Source: Streptomyces sp. A0642 (lineage in GTDB: Bacteria > Actinomycetota > Actinomycetes > Streptomycetales > Streptomycetaceae). From it: a DNA stretch of 64,000 nt. Below, piece after piece: positions 1-9,967 of this stretch; the first letter of the stretch is position 1, and each line of letters opens with the position of its first letter. The position numbers and the translations under genes were made by a program. The stretch covers positions 62,001-126,000 of the forward strand of contig NZ_SSBL01000005.1 in assembly GCF_004795105.1 (NCBI RefSeq), written 5' to 3'. Below the pieces are notes generated by a model. That model worked only from the letters and a program-made list of their open reading frames with translations. It was not told the DNA's origin and did not search any database.

Positions 1-1076
1 TGCCGAATCACCAGTCTGCCACCCTGGCGCAGGGCTTCGACGCGGCCGGGGAGGTTGATGGCCTGCTGGCCGCGCCAGCCGGTGATCAGGCGGTCGACTT
101 CCTCGATGTGCCGGGCGAAGAGGGAACCGGCCGGGGAGCCGGCCTCTATGGCCGCGCGGCGCAGGACGCGGCGGCGGACCGCGGGCGGCAGGGCCTGCAG
201 CTTGGCGCACTCGAGCCGGCCCGCGGCGTCGCGAACATCACGGCCGGCCTCGGCGGCCCAGGTGTCGAGGGCGTCGGCGTCGTCGCGCGAGAGCTGTGCC
301 GTGCGGGCCAGTGCCTCGACGACTCCTTTGCCCAGCGCCTTCTCCAGCGCCGGCAGGCCCTCGTGGCGCAGCCGGGAGCGGGTGTAGGCGGGGTCGATGT
401 TGTGCGGGTCGTCCCAGACGGGCAGGGACTGGGCCAGGCAGGCGGTGCGGGCGGTCTGCCGGTCGAGCTGGAGGAAAGGGCGGCGGTAGCGGCCGGCCGG
501 TCCGGAGGCGGCGGCCATGCCGGAGAGGGAGCGGATGCCGGAGCCGCGCGCGAGGCCCAGCAGCACGGTCTCCGCCTGGTCGTCGCGGGTGTGGCCGAGC
601 AGGACGGCTGCGGCGCCGTGGCGTTCGGCCGTGGCGTCCAGGGCGGCGTAGCGGGCGTCGCGTGCGGCGGCCTCGGGGCCGCCCTCGTGCCCGACGTGCA
701 CCGCGACGGCCTCGACCGGGTCGAGGCCCATGGCGGTGAGGCGGCCGACGACCTCGGTGGCACGGGCGTCGGAACCGCTCTGGAGGCCGTGGTCGACGGT
801 GACGCCGCCGGCCCGGACGGCGAGCTTCCGGGCCTCGAAGGCCAGCGCGGAGGCGAGCGCCATGGAATCGGCGCCGCCGGAGCATGCCACCAGGACCAGG
901 GGGGTATCGGTGCGTTCGGGAAGTGCGGGGCGCCGCCTGCCCGTCCCGGCTTCGGCGAGCTCGGGGTGCGGGGCGTGCCCGCTGCGTTCGGTCTGTTCGG
1001 CGAATTCGGTGAGGACGTCGTGGAGTACGCGGCGGACCGCCAGGCGTATCGCCGCGACCGCAGGATGGGGACCCAT
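1..1076 (-). CDS. tilS: tRNA(Ile)-lysidine synthetase, 3' end beyond window
   Basis: The product ligates lysine to C34 of the AUA-reading tRNA-Ile in the cytoplasm, which changes both its charging and its decoding. The N-terminal PP-loop ATP-binding motif SGGADS is at residues 66-71, followed by VDHGLQ and [10 protein letters not shown], both typical of the family. The ATG at 1076-1074 starts [12 protein letters not shown]. The reading frame stays open to base 1 (358 codons, no stop seen), so the last residues lie outside the window; the family is about 340-360 aa in Streptomyces, so little is missing. It is the distal member of a run of minus-strand genes. Two longer open frames over the same bases are low-complexity shadows. 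Confidence 0.93.
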   Translation of the reverse strand, partial: MGPHPAVAAIRLAVRRVLHDVLTEFAEQTERSGHAPHPELAEAGTGRRRPALPERTDTPLVLVACSGGADSMALASALAFEARKLAVRAGGVTVDHGLQSGSDARATEVVGRLTAMGLDPVEAVAVHVGHEGGPEAAARDARYAALDATAERHGAAAVLLGHTRDDQAETVLLGLARGSGIRSLSGMAAASGPAGRYRRPFLQLDRQTARTACLAQSLPVWDDPHNIDPAYTRSRLRHEGLPALEKALGKGVVEALARTAQLSRDDADALDTWAAEAGRDVRDAAGRLECAKLQALPPAVRRRVLRRAAIEAGSPAGSLFARHIEEVDRLITGWRGQQAINLPGRVEALRQGGRLVIR

Positions 1077-1285
1077 GTCCGGTGCCCTTCGTGAAGTTCT
1101 GGAGAGGTGCGTGCGTGCCTCCGAGTGCCGGACGGAGTGGAACTGCCGTCACTCAGAGTGCGTCGATGGTGACAGAGCAAACCCGTTCATCGAGCATTGC
1201 ACGCCTTCCCATGCCCCTACGGTCCCTCGGATGGGTGATTACCGGCGCGTTGCCCTCGGGTCCCGGGCCTGCGCGCGAGCCGTGA

Positions 1286-2419
1286 TCATGACTCTGCCTT
1301 ACGGTGCACCCTCGCGATCCAGTCCTGCGGTGCGGCGATCTCCGCCTTGGTGGGCAGGGTGTTGGGCGAGGTCCAGACGCGGTTGAAGCCGTCCATCCCG
1401 ACTTCGTCGACCACGGCGCGTACGAACCTCTCGCCGTCGCGGTACTGGCGGAGCTTGGCGTCGAGGCCCAGGAGCTTGCGCAGCGCCTGGTCGAGGCGGC
1501 TCGCGCCGCGCGCCCTGCGCTGCTGGAACTTCTCCCGGATCTCGGCGACGGAGGAGACCACCTCGGGGCCGACGCCGTCCATCACGTAGTCGGCGTGCCC
1601 CTCCAGGAGGGACATCACGGCGGTGAGCCGGCCGAGGATCTCGCGCTGGGCCGGCGTCTGGACGAGCTCGACGAGGCTGCGTCCGCCGTCCTCGCCCTCC
1701 TCGCCCTCGGGCCTGCCGCCGGCGAGCGACTGGGCGGCCTCGCGGAGTCGTTCCAGCACCGTCATCGGGTCGACGTCGGTCTCGTCGAGGAATGACTGGA
1801 TCTCGCCCTGCAGATGGTCGCGGAGCCAGGGCACCGCGGTGAACTGCGTGCGGTGCGTCTCCTCGTGGAGGGCGACCCAGAGACGGAAGTCGTGCGGGTC
1901 CACCTCCAGCTCCCGCTCGACGTGAACGATGTTCGGGGCGACCAGCAGCAGCCTTCCGCCGCCGTCGGCCGAGGCCGGGAGCTCGCGGGTGGCGGGGGCG
2001 AACGTCTCGTACTGGCCGAGGACCCGGGAGGCCAGGAACGACAGCAGCATCCCCACCTCGACGCCGGTCACCTTGGAGCCGACGGCGCCGAGCACGGCAC
2101 CGCCCGCGCCGCCGCCGCGCCGCTCCTCCATCTTCTCCAGCAGGGGACGGAGCAGTTCCCGGAAGCCGGCGACGTTCGCCTTGATCCAGCCCGCCCGGTC
2201 GACGACCAGGACCGGGGTGTCCTCCGGTTCGGTCCCTTCCGGGATCATCCGGGTGAAGGAACGGACGTGCTCCTCCGCCGCCTTGGCATGCCTGCGCAGC
2301 TCCGCGACGACCTCGCGGGCCTCCTCGCGGCTGATCTCGGGACCCGGCCGCACAAGCCGGGTCGCGGTCGCGACCGCGAGATTCCAGTCGACCATCCCGG
2401 CACCACCGATGCTCGTCAT
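1286..2419 (-). CDS. DUF2342 zincin-like metalloprotease family protein
   Basis: This 377-aa protein belongs to the actinobacterial DUF2342 family, described in databases as zinc-dependent metalloprotease or F420-biosynthesis-associated. HEETHRTQF at residues 185-193 has the HExxH form of a zinc-binding helix. A hydrophobic stretch with GAVGSKVTGVEVG (around 110-130) precedes it. The substrate is unknown, and I see no signal peptide. The ATG at 2419 is the only good early start. It lies between dacB, 47 bp upstream, and tilS, 209 bp downstream, the same order I recall for SCO3406-SCO3408. The role in F420 metabolism is an old label without support here. Confidence 0.85.
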   Translation of the reverse strand: MTSIGGAGMVDWNLAVATATRLVRPGPEISREEAREVVAELRRHAKAAEEHVRSFTRMIPEGTEPEDTPVLVVDRAGWIKANVAGFRELLRPLLEKMEERRGGGAGGAVLGAVGSKVTGVEVGMLLSFLASRVLGQYETFAPATRELPASADGGGRLLLVAPNIVHVERELEVDPHDFRLWVALHEETHRTQFTAVPWLRDHLQGEIQSFLDETDVDPMTVLERLREAAQSLAGGRPEGEEGEDGGRSLVELVQTPAQREILGRLTAVMSLLEGHADYVMDGVGPEVVSSVAEIREKFQQRRARGASRLDQALRKLLGLDAKLRQYRDGERFVRAVVDEVGMDGFNRVWTSPNTLPTKAEIAAPQDWIARVHRKAES

Positions 2420-2466
2420 GCGTCAACCGTACGTGCTCCGCCTTGAGACGGTGAGGTGTTGACCGC

Positions 2467-3972
2467 TCAGCGCCGGCCGTCGGCCAGCGCGGTGGCGAGT
2501 GCGTCGAGGGCCGACTGGGCCTCGGACGGGGCGGTGGTGCCCGACGCGAGGAAGGCGAACGCGAGCAGCCGTCCGTGCGGGTCGACGACCGTGCCGGAGA
2601 GGCTGTTGACGCCCGTCAGGGTGCCGGTCTTGGCGCGGATCAGTCCCGTGCCGCCGGATTTCGTGGTGTAGCGGCCGCTGAGCGTGCCGCTGAAGCCGGC
2701 CACCGGGAGGCCCGTGAGGACGGGACGCAGTTCGGGGTGCTCCTGGTCGGCCGCGCGGGCCAGGAGCCCCGCGAGCAGGGCGGCGGTGACCTTGGCCTGG
2801 CGGTCGAGGCCGCTGCCGTCGGCGATGTTCACGCCCTTCAGCGGCAGGCCCAGCTTCTTGAGCTGCGCGGTGACGGCCCGTCGTCCGCCGCGGAAGTCGG
2901 CCGGTTCGCCCGCCGCGATCGCGGTCCTGCGGGCGAGCGCCTCGGCGATGTCGTTGTCGCTGTTGGTCAGGGCCCGCTCGACGAGGGCGGAGAGCGGGGC
3001 GGAGAGGTGCTCGGCGACGGGGCGGGACTTCGCGGCGGCCCGGCCGGGGGCGGCGCCGTCCCCGGTGGCGACCCCGGCCTCGTCCAGCAGCTCGCCGAAG
3101 GCGTCGGCGGCGTCCCGGGCCGGGTCGCCGCTGCGCGGGGCGGGGCCGTTGGAGGTGTCGTCGAGCCGGCCCTCGTCGACCATCAGGGCGCTCACCGGCG
3201 CGATGTTCTCGTTGGGGCCGATCGGGTGGAGGGCCGGTCCCGAGTAGGCGGAGGTGTCGTACCGCAGCCGCACCGAGCGGACCCCGCCGTCCTTGAGGGC
3301 CCGGGCCGTGCCCGCGGCCAGGGAGCGCAGGGCGGCCCGGTCGAGGGTGGGGTCGCCGCCGCCGACCAGGGTCACGGTGCGCAGATCGGCGGAGGCCCGG
3401 ACCGTCGTGGGGATGCGGTGGGCGGGGCCGAGTGCGGACAGGGCGGCGACGGTGGTGGCGATCTTGACGGTGGAAGCGGGCGTCATCGGAGTGTCGGCCC
3501 CCACCCCGTACAGGCGCTTGCCGGTGGCCGTGTCGATGACGACGGCACTGCGGCGGGCGCCGAGCGCGGGGTCCTTCAGCAGCGGGTCCAGGACGGCGCG
3601 CAGTCCGGCCCCTGCTCCGTCCGGGGCGACCGCGGCGTCCGGCGCGGACCGGTCGCCGCCGGTGCCCAGGACCGCGAGGACGGCCGGGGCGCTGGGCGCC
3701 GGAGCCGGCTTCGCGCGGGCGGCCGGCTCGTGATGTGCGCCACCTGTAAGGGTCCGGGCAGCCGCCCAGTCCTGCTCGGCCTTACGCTGACCCGAGTCCC
3801 AGGGACCGGCGGCGAAGGCGACGCCGGCTGCGAGCGCCAGGCCCAGGGCGGCGGAGACGGCCGTGAACTGCCGGTCACTCAGTCCTTTGCGCATGCCCAG
3901 GCGGTCCGCGAGAGCCGTCCTGTTCAGCATGGCGAACGGATTGATCGACGGTCTTTCCTCCGGCTCGGCCAC
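2467..3972 (-). CDS. dacB: D-alanyl-D-alanine carboxypeptidase/endopeptidase (PBP4 type)
   Basis: This is a class C penicillin-binding protein (peptidase family S13) that trims or cuts peptidoglycan cross-links outside the membrane. All three active-site motifs are present: STVK at 167-170, SDN at 338-340 and KTG at 448-450. A hydrophobic segment at about 37-56 ([19 protein letters not shown]) after a basic N-terminus serves as a signal anchor, and an Ala/Pro-rich linker follows. I chose the GTG at 3972-3970, since AAAGGGG lies just upstream of it; a longer frame to 4017 has no better site. The protein has 501 aa. It is divergent from ppa, with 86 bp between the two starts. Confidence 0.92.
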   Translation of the reverse strand: MAEPEERPSINPFAMLNRTALADRLGMRKGLSDRQFTAVSAALGLALAAGVAFAAGPWDSGQRKAEQDWAAARTLTGGAHHEPAARAKPAPAPSAPAVLAVLGTGGDRSAPDAAVAPDGAGAGLRAVLDPLLKDPALGARRSAVVIDTATGKRLYGVGADTPMTPASTVKIATTVAALSALGPAHRIPTTVRASADLRTVTLVGGGDPTLDRAALRSLAAGTARALKDGGVRSVRLRYDTSAYSGPALHPIGPNENIAPVSALMVDEGRLDDTSNGPAPRSGDPARDAADAFGELLDEAGVATGDGAAPGRAAAKSRPVAEHLSAPLSALVERALTNSDNDIAEALARRTAIAAGEPADFRGGRRAVTAQLKKLGLPLKGVNIADGSGLDRQAKVTAALLAGLLARAADQEHPELRPVLTGLPVAGFSGTLSGRYTTKSGGTGLIRAKTGTLTGVNSLSGTVVDPHGRLLAFAFLASGTTAPSEAQSALDALATALADGRR

Positions 3973-4058
3973 CGTTGACCAGCCCCTTTCGCGAGCACAC
4001 AACTCCGTGGGGGACACTTAACCATCAGTCGTATGTGTTGATCATGGAGGAGCCACCC

Positions 4059-4553
4059 GTGGAGTTCGACGTCGTTATCGAGATCCCGAAGGGTTCGCGG
4101 AACAAGTACGAGGTGGACCACGAGACCGGTCGGATCCGCCTGGACCGTCGACTCTTCACCTCGACCAGCTACCCGGCCGACTACGGCTTCGTCGAGAACA
4201 CCCTCGGCGAGGACGGCGACCCGCTGGACGCGCTGGTCATCCTGGAGGAGCCGACCTTCCCCGGCTGCCTCATCAAGTGCCGCGCGATCGGCATGTTCCG
4301 GATGACCGACGAGGCCGGCGGCGACGACAAGCTGCTGTGCGTGCCGGCCTCCGACCCCCGGGTGGAGCACCTGCGCGACATCCACCACGTGTCGGAGTTC
4401 GACCGCCTGGAGATCCAGCACTTCTTCGAGGTCTACAAGGACCTGGAGCCCGGCAAGTCGGTCGAGGGTGCGGACTGGGTCGGCCGCGCCGAGGCCGAGG
4501 CCGAGATCGAGAACTCGTACAAGCGCCTCGAGGCGCAGGGCGGCGCGCACTGA
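4059..4553 (+). CDS. ppa: inorganic pyrophosphatase
   Basis: A family I soluble pyrophosphatase of 164 aa, which hydrolyses PPi and so pulls biosynthetic reactions forward. The signature [10 protein letters not shown] at residues 51-60 carries the metal-binding aspartates, and [10 protein letters not shown] at 11-20 is the conserved N-terminal substrate-contact region. The GTG at 4059 is preceded by GGAGGAG at 4046-4052. An upstream in-frame extension to 3975 would overlap the dacB start region and is not needed. The length equals the usual actinobacterial enzyme. Confidence 0.95.
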   Translation: MEFDVVIEIPKGSRNKYEVDHETGRIRLDRRLFTSTSYPADYGFVENTLGEDGDPLDALVILEEPTFPGCLIKCRAIGMFRMTDEAGGDDKLLCVPASDPRVEHLRDIHHVSEFDRLEIQHFFEVYKDLEPGKSVEGADWVGRAEAEAEIENSYKRLEAQGGAH

Positions 4554-4697
4554 CGTTCCGCTTGCGGTTCTGAATCACCGATCGGGCGGTACACCTCCAC
4601 GGGTGTGCCGCCCGTTCGCATGACCGCCCATGGGCGCGGCCATACTGGGCAGGAGCTCAGCCGAGGACGCGCAGCCGATGAGGAGCGAGGGCGAGTA

Positions 4698-6404
4698 GTG
4701 GCGGAACCGGGCGGTCCCGATGACCAGAAGCCCCAGTCGGACGAGGCGCGCAGCGCCTTCTCGCACCCGGCCGGGGTCGGGAGGTCCGCACCGCCGTCGG
4801 ACGACGACCATCCGACGTCCGAGTTCGCCCTGCCGTCCGGTGTCTCACCCGAGCCGCACGGAGCGGCGGCCGGCCCGGGATCTGGTTCCGCTTCCGGTTC
4901 CGGTTCCGGTTCGGAGACGATCGGGTCCGCCTTCGCGCCGCCGCGTACCTACGACCCCCGGAACTCTCCGCCCGCCTTCACGCCCGCGCACGGCATTCCG
5001 ATGGTCCGGCTGACCAAGGACGCCCCCTGGCAGGACCGGATGCGCACGATGCTGCGCATGCCGGTCACCGACCGCCCGGCGCCGGAGCCGGTCCAGCGGC
5101 ACGACGAGTCTGGCCCCGCGGTGCCGCGCGTGCTCGACCTGACCCTGCGTATCGGGGAGCTGCTGCTCGCCGGCGGCGAGGGGGCCGAGGACGTCGAGGC
5201 GGCGATGTTCGCGGTGACCCGCAGCTACGGGCTCGACCGCTGCGAGCCGACCGTCACCTTCACGCTGCTGTCGATCTCGCACCAGCCGTCGCTGGTCGAC
5301 GACCCGGTGACGGCGAGCCGCACCGTACGCCGCCGCGGCACCGACTACACCCGGCTGGCCGCCGTCTTCCAGCTCATCGACGACATCACCACCGTGGAGG
5401 GCGAGATCTCGCTGGAGGAGGCCTACCGGCGCCTCGCGGAGATCCGCCGGAACCGGCATCCGTACCCGGGCTGGGTGCTCACCCTGGCCGCAGGCGGGCT
5501 GGCGGGCGCGGCATCGGTCCTGGTCGGCGGCGGGCCCGTGGTGTTCCTGATCGCCGCACTCGGCGCGATGCTCGGTGACCGGCTGGCCTGGCTGTGTGCC
5601 GGGCGCGGACTGCCGGAGTTCTACCAGTTCGTCGTGGCGGCGATGCCGCCGGCCGCGATGGGCGTGGCGCTGACCCTCACCCACTGGTCGGACGTGCGGC
5701 CCTCGGCGGTGATCACGGGTGGACTGTTCGCGCTGCTGCCGGGGCGGGCGCTGGTCGCGGGTGTGCAGGACGGCCTGACCGGCTACTACATCACCGCGGC
5801 GGCACGCCTGCTGGAGGTCATGTACTTCTTCATCGCGATCGTCGCCGGGGTCCTGCTGGCCCTGTACGGGGGGCTCCAACTGGGCGCGGAACTGGACCCG
5901 GAGGCGCGGTTCATCACCCATGACCGCCCGGTGGTGCAGATCCTGGCGTCGATGCTGCTGACCCTGGCCTTCGCGATCCTGCTCCAGCAGGAGCGGGCGA
6001 CGGTCCTGGCGGTGACCCTCAACGGGGGCGTGGCCTGGGTCATCTACGGGGCGATGGCACGGACGGGCGGCCTGTCGCCGGTGGCGGCCACCGCGGCGGC
6101 GGCCGGGCTCGTCGGTCTGTTCGGGCAGTTGTTCTCGCGCTACCGCTACACCTCGTCGCTGCCGTTCATCACGGCCGCGATCGGTCCGCTGCTGCCCGGC
6201 TCGGCCACGTACTTCGGTCTCCTGGGCGTCGCTCAGAACGAGCTGGACCGGGGACTCGCGTCGCTGTCGACGGCGGTGGCGACCGCGCTGGCCATCGCGA
6301 TCGGGGTGAACCTGGGGAGCGAGATCTCCCGGCTGTTCATGCGGGTGCCGGGGGCGGTCGGCGGGGCCAACCGCCGCGCGGCCAAGCGGACGCGCGGCTT
6401 CTGA
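4698..6404 (+). CDS. threonine/serine exporter (ThrE) family membrane protein
   Basis: A 568-aa inner-membrane protein with the two halves of the ThrE family: the PF06738-like domain (about 155-400, starting near RVLDLTLRIGELLLAGGEGA) and the ThrE_2-like four-helix domain (about 415-545). In Corynebacterium ThrE exports threonine and serine; that substrate is inferred, not shown, here. The first 130 residues are a Ser/Gly/Pro-rich cytoplasmic leader. The GTG at 4698 is my choice, since the protein begins VAEPGGPDDQKP there; in-frame upstream starts at 4605 and 4620 remain possible. It faces the dedA-like gene head to head at its 3' end. Confidence 0.85.
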   Translation: MAEPGGPDDQKPQSDEARSAFSHPAGVGRSAPPSDDDHPTSEFALPSGVSPEPHGAAAGPGSGSASGSGSGSETIGSAFAPPRTYDPRNSPPAFTPAHGIPMVRLTKDAPWQDRMRTMLRMPVTDRPAPEPVQRHDESGPAVPRVLDLTLRIGELLLAGGEGAEDVEAAMFAVTRSYGLDRCEPTVTFTLLSISHQPSLVDDPVTASRTVRRRGTDYTRLAAVFQLIDDITTVEGEISLEEAYRRLAEIRRNRHPYPGWVLTLAAGGLAGAASVLVGGGPVVFLIAALGAMLGDRLAWLCAGRGLPEFYQFVVAAMPPAAMGVALTLTHWSDVRPSAVITGGLFALLPGRALVAGVQDGLTGYYITAAARLLEVMYFFIAIVAGVLLALYGGLQLGAELDPEARFITHDRPVVQILASMLLTLAFAILLQQERATVLAVTLNGGVAWVIYGAMARTGGLSPVAATAAAAGLVGLFGQLFSRYRYTSSLPFITAAIGPLLPGSATYFGLLGVAQNELDRGLASLSTAVATALAIAIGVNLGSEISRLFMRVPGAVGGANRRAAKRTRGF

Positions 6405-6425
6405 CGGAGGTACCCGCGGGGGGCG

Positions 6426-7142
6426 TCAGCGCTTGGCGTGGCGGCCGCCGCGGCGGCTCGCGGCCGTGCCGCCACCGGCGGCCGGGTCCTGGCTCTCGTG
6501 CTCGCCGGACGCGGCCGCCTTCTTCGACTTGCTGCGGGCGCGCAGGAACTCGATGCCGATCGGCACGACCGAGATCAGCACGATCAGGACGAGCATCGCC
6601 TCGATGTTCTTGTGCACGAACTCGATCTTGCCCAGCCCCGCTCCGAGGAGCGTCACGCCGACGCCCCACAGGACTCCGCCGATGATGTTGAACGTGATGA
6701 ACGAGCGGTAGTTCATCCGGCTGACACCGGCGATGATCGGCGTGAACGTCCGCACGATGGGCACGAAGCGGGCCAGGACCAGCGACTTCGGACCGTACTT
6801 CTCGAAGAACTCGTGGGCCTTCTCGACGTTCTCCTGCTTGAAGAGGCGGGAGTCGGGGCGGTTGAAGAGCGAGGGGCCGACCTTGCGGCCGAAGAGATAG
6901 CCCACCTGGTCGCCGATGATCGCCGCCAGCGCGACCAGGACGCAGACGAGCCACAGCGGGGTGTGCAGCTTGTCCGTCGTCACCAGCAGGCCCGTGGTGA
7001 ACAGGAGCGAGTCGCCGGGCAGGAAGAACCCGATCAGCAGCCCGGACTCGGCGAAGACGATGACCAGCACACCGATCAGCCCGAACTGCCCGATGAGGTG
7101 GTCCGGGTCCAGCCAGCTGGGTCCGAGCGCAAGCGTATTCAA
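6426..7142 (-). CDS. DedA family membrane protein
   Basis: A 238-aa DedA/VTT-domain protein. Members of this family act as flippases or transporters for undecaprenyl phosphate or phospholipids. The typical pattern is present: GLLIGFFLPGDSLLF, then FFEKYGPKSLVLARFVPIVR and GVLWGVGVTLLGAGLG, with four to five hydrophobic segments. The C-terminus is basic and Lys/Arg-rich. The best start is the TTG at 7142, giving LNTLALGPSWLDP with GGAG nine bases upstream. An extension to 7424 encodes unrelated low-complexity sequence. The gene is convergent with the ThrE gene, with stop codons 21 bp apart. Confidence 0.88.
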   Translation of the reverse strand: MNTLALGPSWLDPDHLIGQFGLIGVLVIVFAESGLLIGFFLPGDSLLFTTGLLVTTDKLHTPLWLVCVLVALAAIIGDQVGYLFGRKVGPSLFNRPDSRLFKQENVEKAHEFFEKYGPKSLVLARFVPIVRTFTPIIAGVSRMNYRSFITFNIIGGVLWGVGVTLLGAGLGKIEFVHKNIEAMLVLIVLISVVPIGIEFLRARSKSKKAAASGEHESQDPAAGGGTAASRRGGRHAKR

Positions 7143-7289
7143 GGGTCCGGGCTCCAGGATGTGGTCGATGGCGGCTGCGTGGCCGCCCCAAGCTATCAAC
7201 GCCCCGGACCGCCTCCCGGTTCCACTGGCCCCCGTGGAGATGCACACGGGATGAACCGGGGCAAAACTCGACCCAGGAGGTGCCACATC

Positions 7290-7655
7290 ATGGGCATTGA
7301 GGATTACGGCGGCGGGCAGACGGCACAGGCCGACGTGCTGGTCGTCACCACCAATGACGTACCCGGCCACCAGGTGACGCAGGTCATCGGCGAGGTGTTC
7401 GGCCTGACGGTCAGGTCCCGCCACCTCGGCAGCCAGATCGGCGCCGGACTGAAGTCCATGATCGGCGGCGAGCTGAAGGGGCTGACCAAGACGCTCGTGG
7501 AGACCCGCAACCAGGCCATGGAACGGCTGGTCGAGCAGGCGCGGGCGCGCGGCGCCAACGCGGTGCTGATGATGCGCTTCGACGTGAGCGAGGCGGCCGA
7601 CGTGGGTACGGAGGTCTGTGCGTACGGAACCGCCGCGGTGATCAGCAGGAGCTGA
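7290..7655 (+). CDS. YbjQ/heavy-metal-binding domain protein (PF01906)
   Basis: A 121-aa protein that is almost wholly one YbjQ (DUF74) domain; this fold assembles into pentamers, and its role is not settled. Family features are LVVTTNDVPGHQVTQVIGEVFGL near the N-terminus, then RHLGSQIGAGLKSMIGGEL and ARGANAVLMMRFD. The ATG at 7290 has a strong CAGGAGGTG at 7274-7282. It stands alone between dedA (divergent) and the TipAL-like gene (convergent), and a strong hairpin follows its stop. Confidence 0.9.
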   Translation: MGIEDYGGGQTAQADVLVVTTNDVPGHQVTQVIGEVFGLTVRSRHLGSQIGAGLKSMIGGELKGLTKTLVETRNQAMERLVEQARARGANAVLMMRFDVSEAADVGTEVCAYGTAAVISRS

Positions 7656-7660
7656 GCGCC

Positions 7661-7704
7661 GTGAGGGGGCGGGCTCCCGCCCCCTCGGGCGCCCGCCCCC
7701 TCAC
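7661..7704. terminator. bidirectional hairpin terminator
   Basis: A perfect 14-bp inverted repeat (GTGAGGGGGCGGGC at 7661-7674 and its complement at 7691-7704) with a 16-base loop lies between the convergent ybjQ-type and TipAL-like genes. No T-run is visible, as is usual in Streptomyces. Confidence 0.75.
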
Positions 7705-7715
7705 GGACCCGCCGG

Positions 7716-8474
7716 CTACTCCTGCCGCTCCGCGTTGGCGTTGATCGCGTCGCGCAGGTGCTCGGCCAGCCCCGGCCGCATCGACTCGTAGAACGCCTTG
7801 AACTGCGGATCGGCGACGTACATCTCGCCGAGCCCCCGGTGGATCTCCGGCGTGCACTCGTAGAACCACGTGGTGATGTGGAGCCGGTGTTCCTCGGCGA
7901 GATCCATCGCCCGCTCGCCGGTGGGTGCTTCGCCGTCCTCCATGAGCGCGTGGTAGCGCTCGCCCCAGGAGGAGACCTCGGCCTTCATCCGCTGCCAGTC
8001 CTCCTTGGTGTAGCGGGCGGCCCGGCGCTGCGACTCGGCGTAGGTGTCGCTGCCGCCCCAGCGGCGCTCGGCCTCCTCCGCGTAACGCTCCGGGTCCTTG
8101 TCGCCGAAGATCTCGAACTTCTCCTCGGGCGTGAGGTTGATGCCCATCTTCCGTGCCTCCATTGCTGTCTCGACGGCCGTGGCCATCCGCTGCAGTTCGG
8201 CGATCCGGTGCGACAGCAGGGCGTGCTGGCGCCGCAGGTGCTCCTGTGGGTCCGCGTCCGGGTCGTCGAGCAGTGCCGCGATCTCGTCGAGCGGGAAGCC
8301 GAGCTCCCGGTAGAACAGGATCTGCTGGAGCCGGTCGAGGTCGGCGTCTTCGTAACGCCGGTGGCCCGCGTGGCTGCGCCCGCTGGGCGAGAGCAGTCCG
8401 ATGCCGTCGTAGTGATGCAGGGTGCGCACCGTGACCCCGGCGTATCCGGCGACCTGTCCCACGGAGTGCTCCAT
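7716..8474 (-). CDS. TipAL-like MerR family regulator
   Basis: A 252-aa regulator, the length of TipAL. The MerR winged helix (VGQVAGYAGVTVRTLHHYD at 5-23) is followed by a dimerisation helix and a TipAS-type antibiotic-binding domain (about 110-252). Met110, in RKMGINLTPEEKF, sits where TipAS is independently initiated in TipAL, so a short ligand-trap form is plausible. Cys207 (FYECTPEIH) is present, but the position I match to the thiopeptide-bonding Cys214 of TipAL is glycine (HRGLGEMYV). The ATG at 8474 follows GGGGAGCC. The gene is divergent from the ClC-type channel, with a MerR-type dyad between them. Confidence 0.85.
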   Translation of the reverse strand: MEHSVGQVAGYAGVTVRTLHHYDGIGLLSPSGRSHAGHRRYEDADLDRLQQILFYRELGFPLDEIAALLDDPDADPQEHLRRQHALLSHRIAELQRMATAVETAMEARKMGINLTPEEKFEIFGDKDPERYAEEAERRWGGSDTYAESQRRAARYTKEDWQRMKAEVSSWGERYHALMEDGEAPTGERAMDLAEEHRLHITTWFYECTPEIHRGLGEMYVADPQFKAFYESMRPGLAEHLRDAINANAERQE

Positions 8475-8520
8475 GGCTCCCCGCTCCTTCCGTGTGGTCG
8501 GTACGTGTCCGAGCCTCGGT

Positions 8521-8542
8521 CCTGACGTGACGTGAGGTGCAA
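8521..8542 (-). promoter_or_regulatory. MerR-type operator overlapping a TipAL-like promoter
   Basis: On the minus strand TTGCAC (8542-8537) resembles a -35 element. It overlaps the dyad CCTGACGTGACGTGAGG (8521-8537, plus-strand reading), whose halves CCTGACGT and ACGTGAGG pair around a central G with one mismatch. A dyad filling the long spacer of the regulator's own promoter is the standard MerR layout. Autoregulation is inferred, and control of the divergent channel gene is possible. Confidence 0.6.
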
Positions 8543-8610
8543 GTCCGAAATACCCCAGCCGTCGCCCCATTTGAGCGGTTAGGCGTGTTTTACGTCGCTA
8601 TGGTGAGCCG

Positions 8611-9897
8611 ATGGCCACCGATTCCCCCGCCGATTCCGTCGTCGCCGCCGAACCGGCCCTCGCACGGCGGCTCCTGCTGCTCATCCTGCCCGCGGTCGCC
8701 GTCGGCGTGATCGCGGCCCTCGTCCTGCTCGGGGTCAGCCTGCTCGCGGAGCAGTTGCAGGACGTCCTGTGGAAGACGCTGCCCGACGCGCTGTCGGTCG
8801 GCCCGTACTCCTCGCTGTGGATGATCGTGATGCTCACCGCGATCGGCCTGGTGACCGGACTGGCCATCCGGACCGTGCCCGGCCGGGCCGGGCCCGACCC
8901 GGCGACGACCGGGCTGGTCGACCCGCCCCTGCCGCCGGGGGTGCTGCCGGGGCTGCTGCTCGTGACGACCCTGTCCCTGGCCGGCGGCGTCAGCCTGGGC
9001 CCGGAGAACCCGATCACCGCCGCCAACATCGCGCTGGCCTGCTGGGCGGGCCGCCGGTTCGCGCCCGGCACGCCGCCCGCGCTGTGGCTCGCGCTCGCCG
9101 CCGCGGGGACCGTCGGCGCGCTCTTCGGCACCCCGGTCGCCGCCGCCCTGATCCTCTCCGAGACGTTCGCCTCGACCCCCGGCCCGGGCGCGCTCTGGGA
9201 CCGCCTCTTCGGACCGCTCGCGGCCGGCGCCGCGGGGGCGCTCACCATGACCCTGACGGCCCATCCCAGCTTCGACCTGTCGCTGCCCGCGTACCCCGGG
9301 GCCCGTTGGGGCGACCTCCTGTCGGCGAGCGCGATCGCCTGCGCCGGCGCGGTGCTCGGGCTGGCGGCGGTATACGCCTTCCCCTTGGCGCACCGCGCCT
9401 TCCGCGCGTTGCGGCATCCGGTCCTCGCCATGACGGCGGGCGGGCTGCTGCTCGGCCTGCTCGGGGCCCTCGGCGGGCACCTCACCCTCTTCAAAGGGCT
9501 GGCGGAGGTGAAGGAGCTGGCCGCCGACCCGGACGGCTGGACGGCGGGCGAGTTCGCGGTCATGGCGGTGGTGAAGACCGCCGCCCTGCTCGTCGCGGCG
9601 GCCTGCGGCTTCCGGGGCGGCCGGATCTTCCCCGCCGTGTTCTGCGGCGCCGCGCTCGGCCTGTGCGCCCACGCCCTGGTCGACGGGATCCCGGTGGCCC
9701 TCGCGGTGACGTGCGGGGTGCTCGGCATCCTGCTCGCCGTCACCCGGCAGGGGTGGCTGAGCCTGTTCACGGCGGCGGTGCTGGCCTCCGACACGGCCCT
9801 GCTCCCCCTGCTGTGCGTCGCCACCCTGCCGGCCTGGCTGCTGGTGACCGGACGGCCGCAGATGCAGCTGCACGCCGACGGCACACCGCTGCGCTGA
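8611..9897 (+). CDS. ClC-type chloride channel/ion transport protein
   Basis: A 428-aa polytopic membrane protein of the voltage-gated chloride channel family (PF00654). GGVSLGPENP (125-134) stands in place of the family's GREGP filter motif, and GFRGGRIFP (333-341) matches the GGIFxP filter motif. About ten to eleven hydrophobic helices can be seen. The altered filter (PEN instead of REG) makes the ion carried uncertain; many actinobacterial relatives are simply called ion channel protein. The ATG at 8611 gives MATDSPADS. It is divergent from the TipAL-like regulator with 136 bp between starts. Confidence 0.8.
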   Translation: MATDSPADSVVAAEPALARRLLLLILPAVAVGVIAALVLLGVSLLAEQLQDVLWKTLPDALSVGPYSSLWMIVMLTAIGLVTGLAIRTVPGRAGPDPATTGLVDPPLPPGVLPGLLLVTTLSLAGGVSLGPENPITAANIALACWAGRRFAPGTPPALWLALAAAGTVGALFGTPVAAALILSETFASTPGPGALWDRLFGPLAAGAAGALTMTLTAHPSFDLSLPAYPGARWGDLLSASAIACAGAVLGLAAVYAFPLAHRAFRALRHPVLAMTAGGLLLGLLGALGGHLTLFKGLAEVKELAADPDGWTAGEFAVMAVVKTAALLVAAACGFRGGRIFPAVFCGAALGLCAHALVDGIPVALAVTCGVLGILLAVTRQGWLSLFTAAVLASDTALLPLLCVATLPAWLLVTGRPQMQLHADGTPLR

Positions 9898-9967
9898 GGC
9901 GCACGACGCCCGGGACAGCGCCCGGAACGGCACGCAGGAGGTGCCGGCATCCCGGGCAGCGCGGAAC

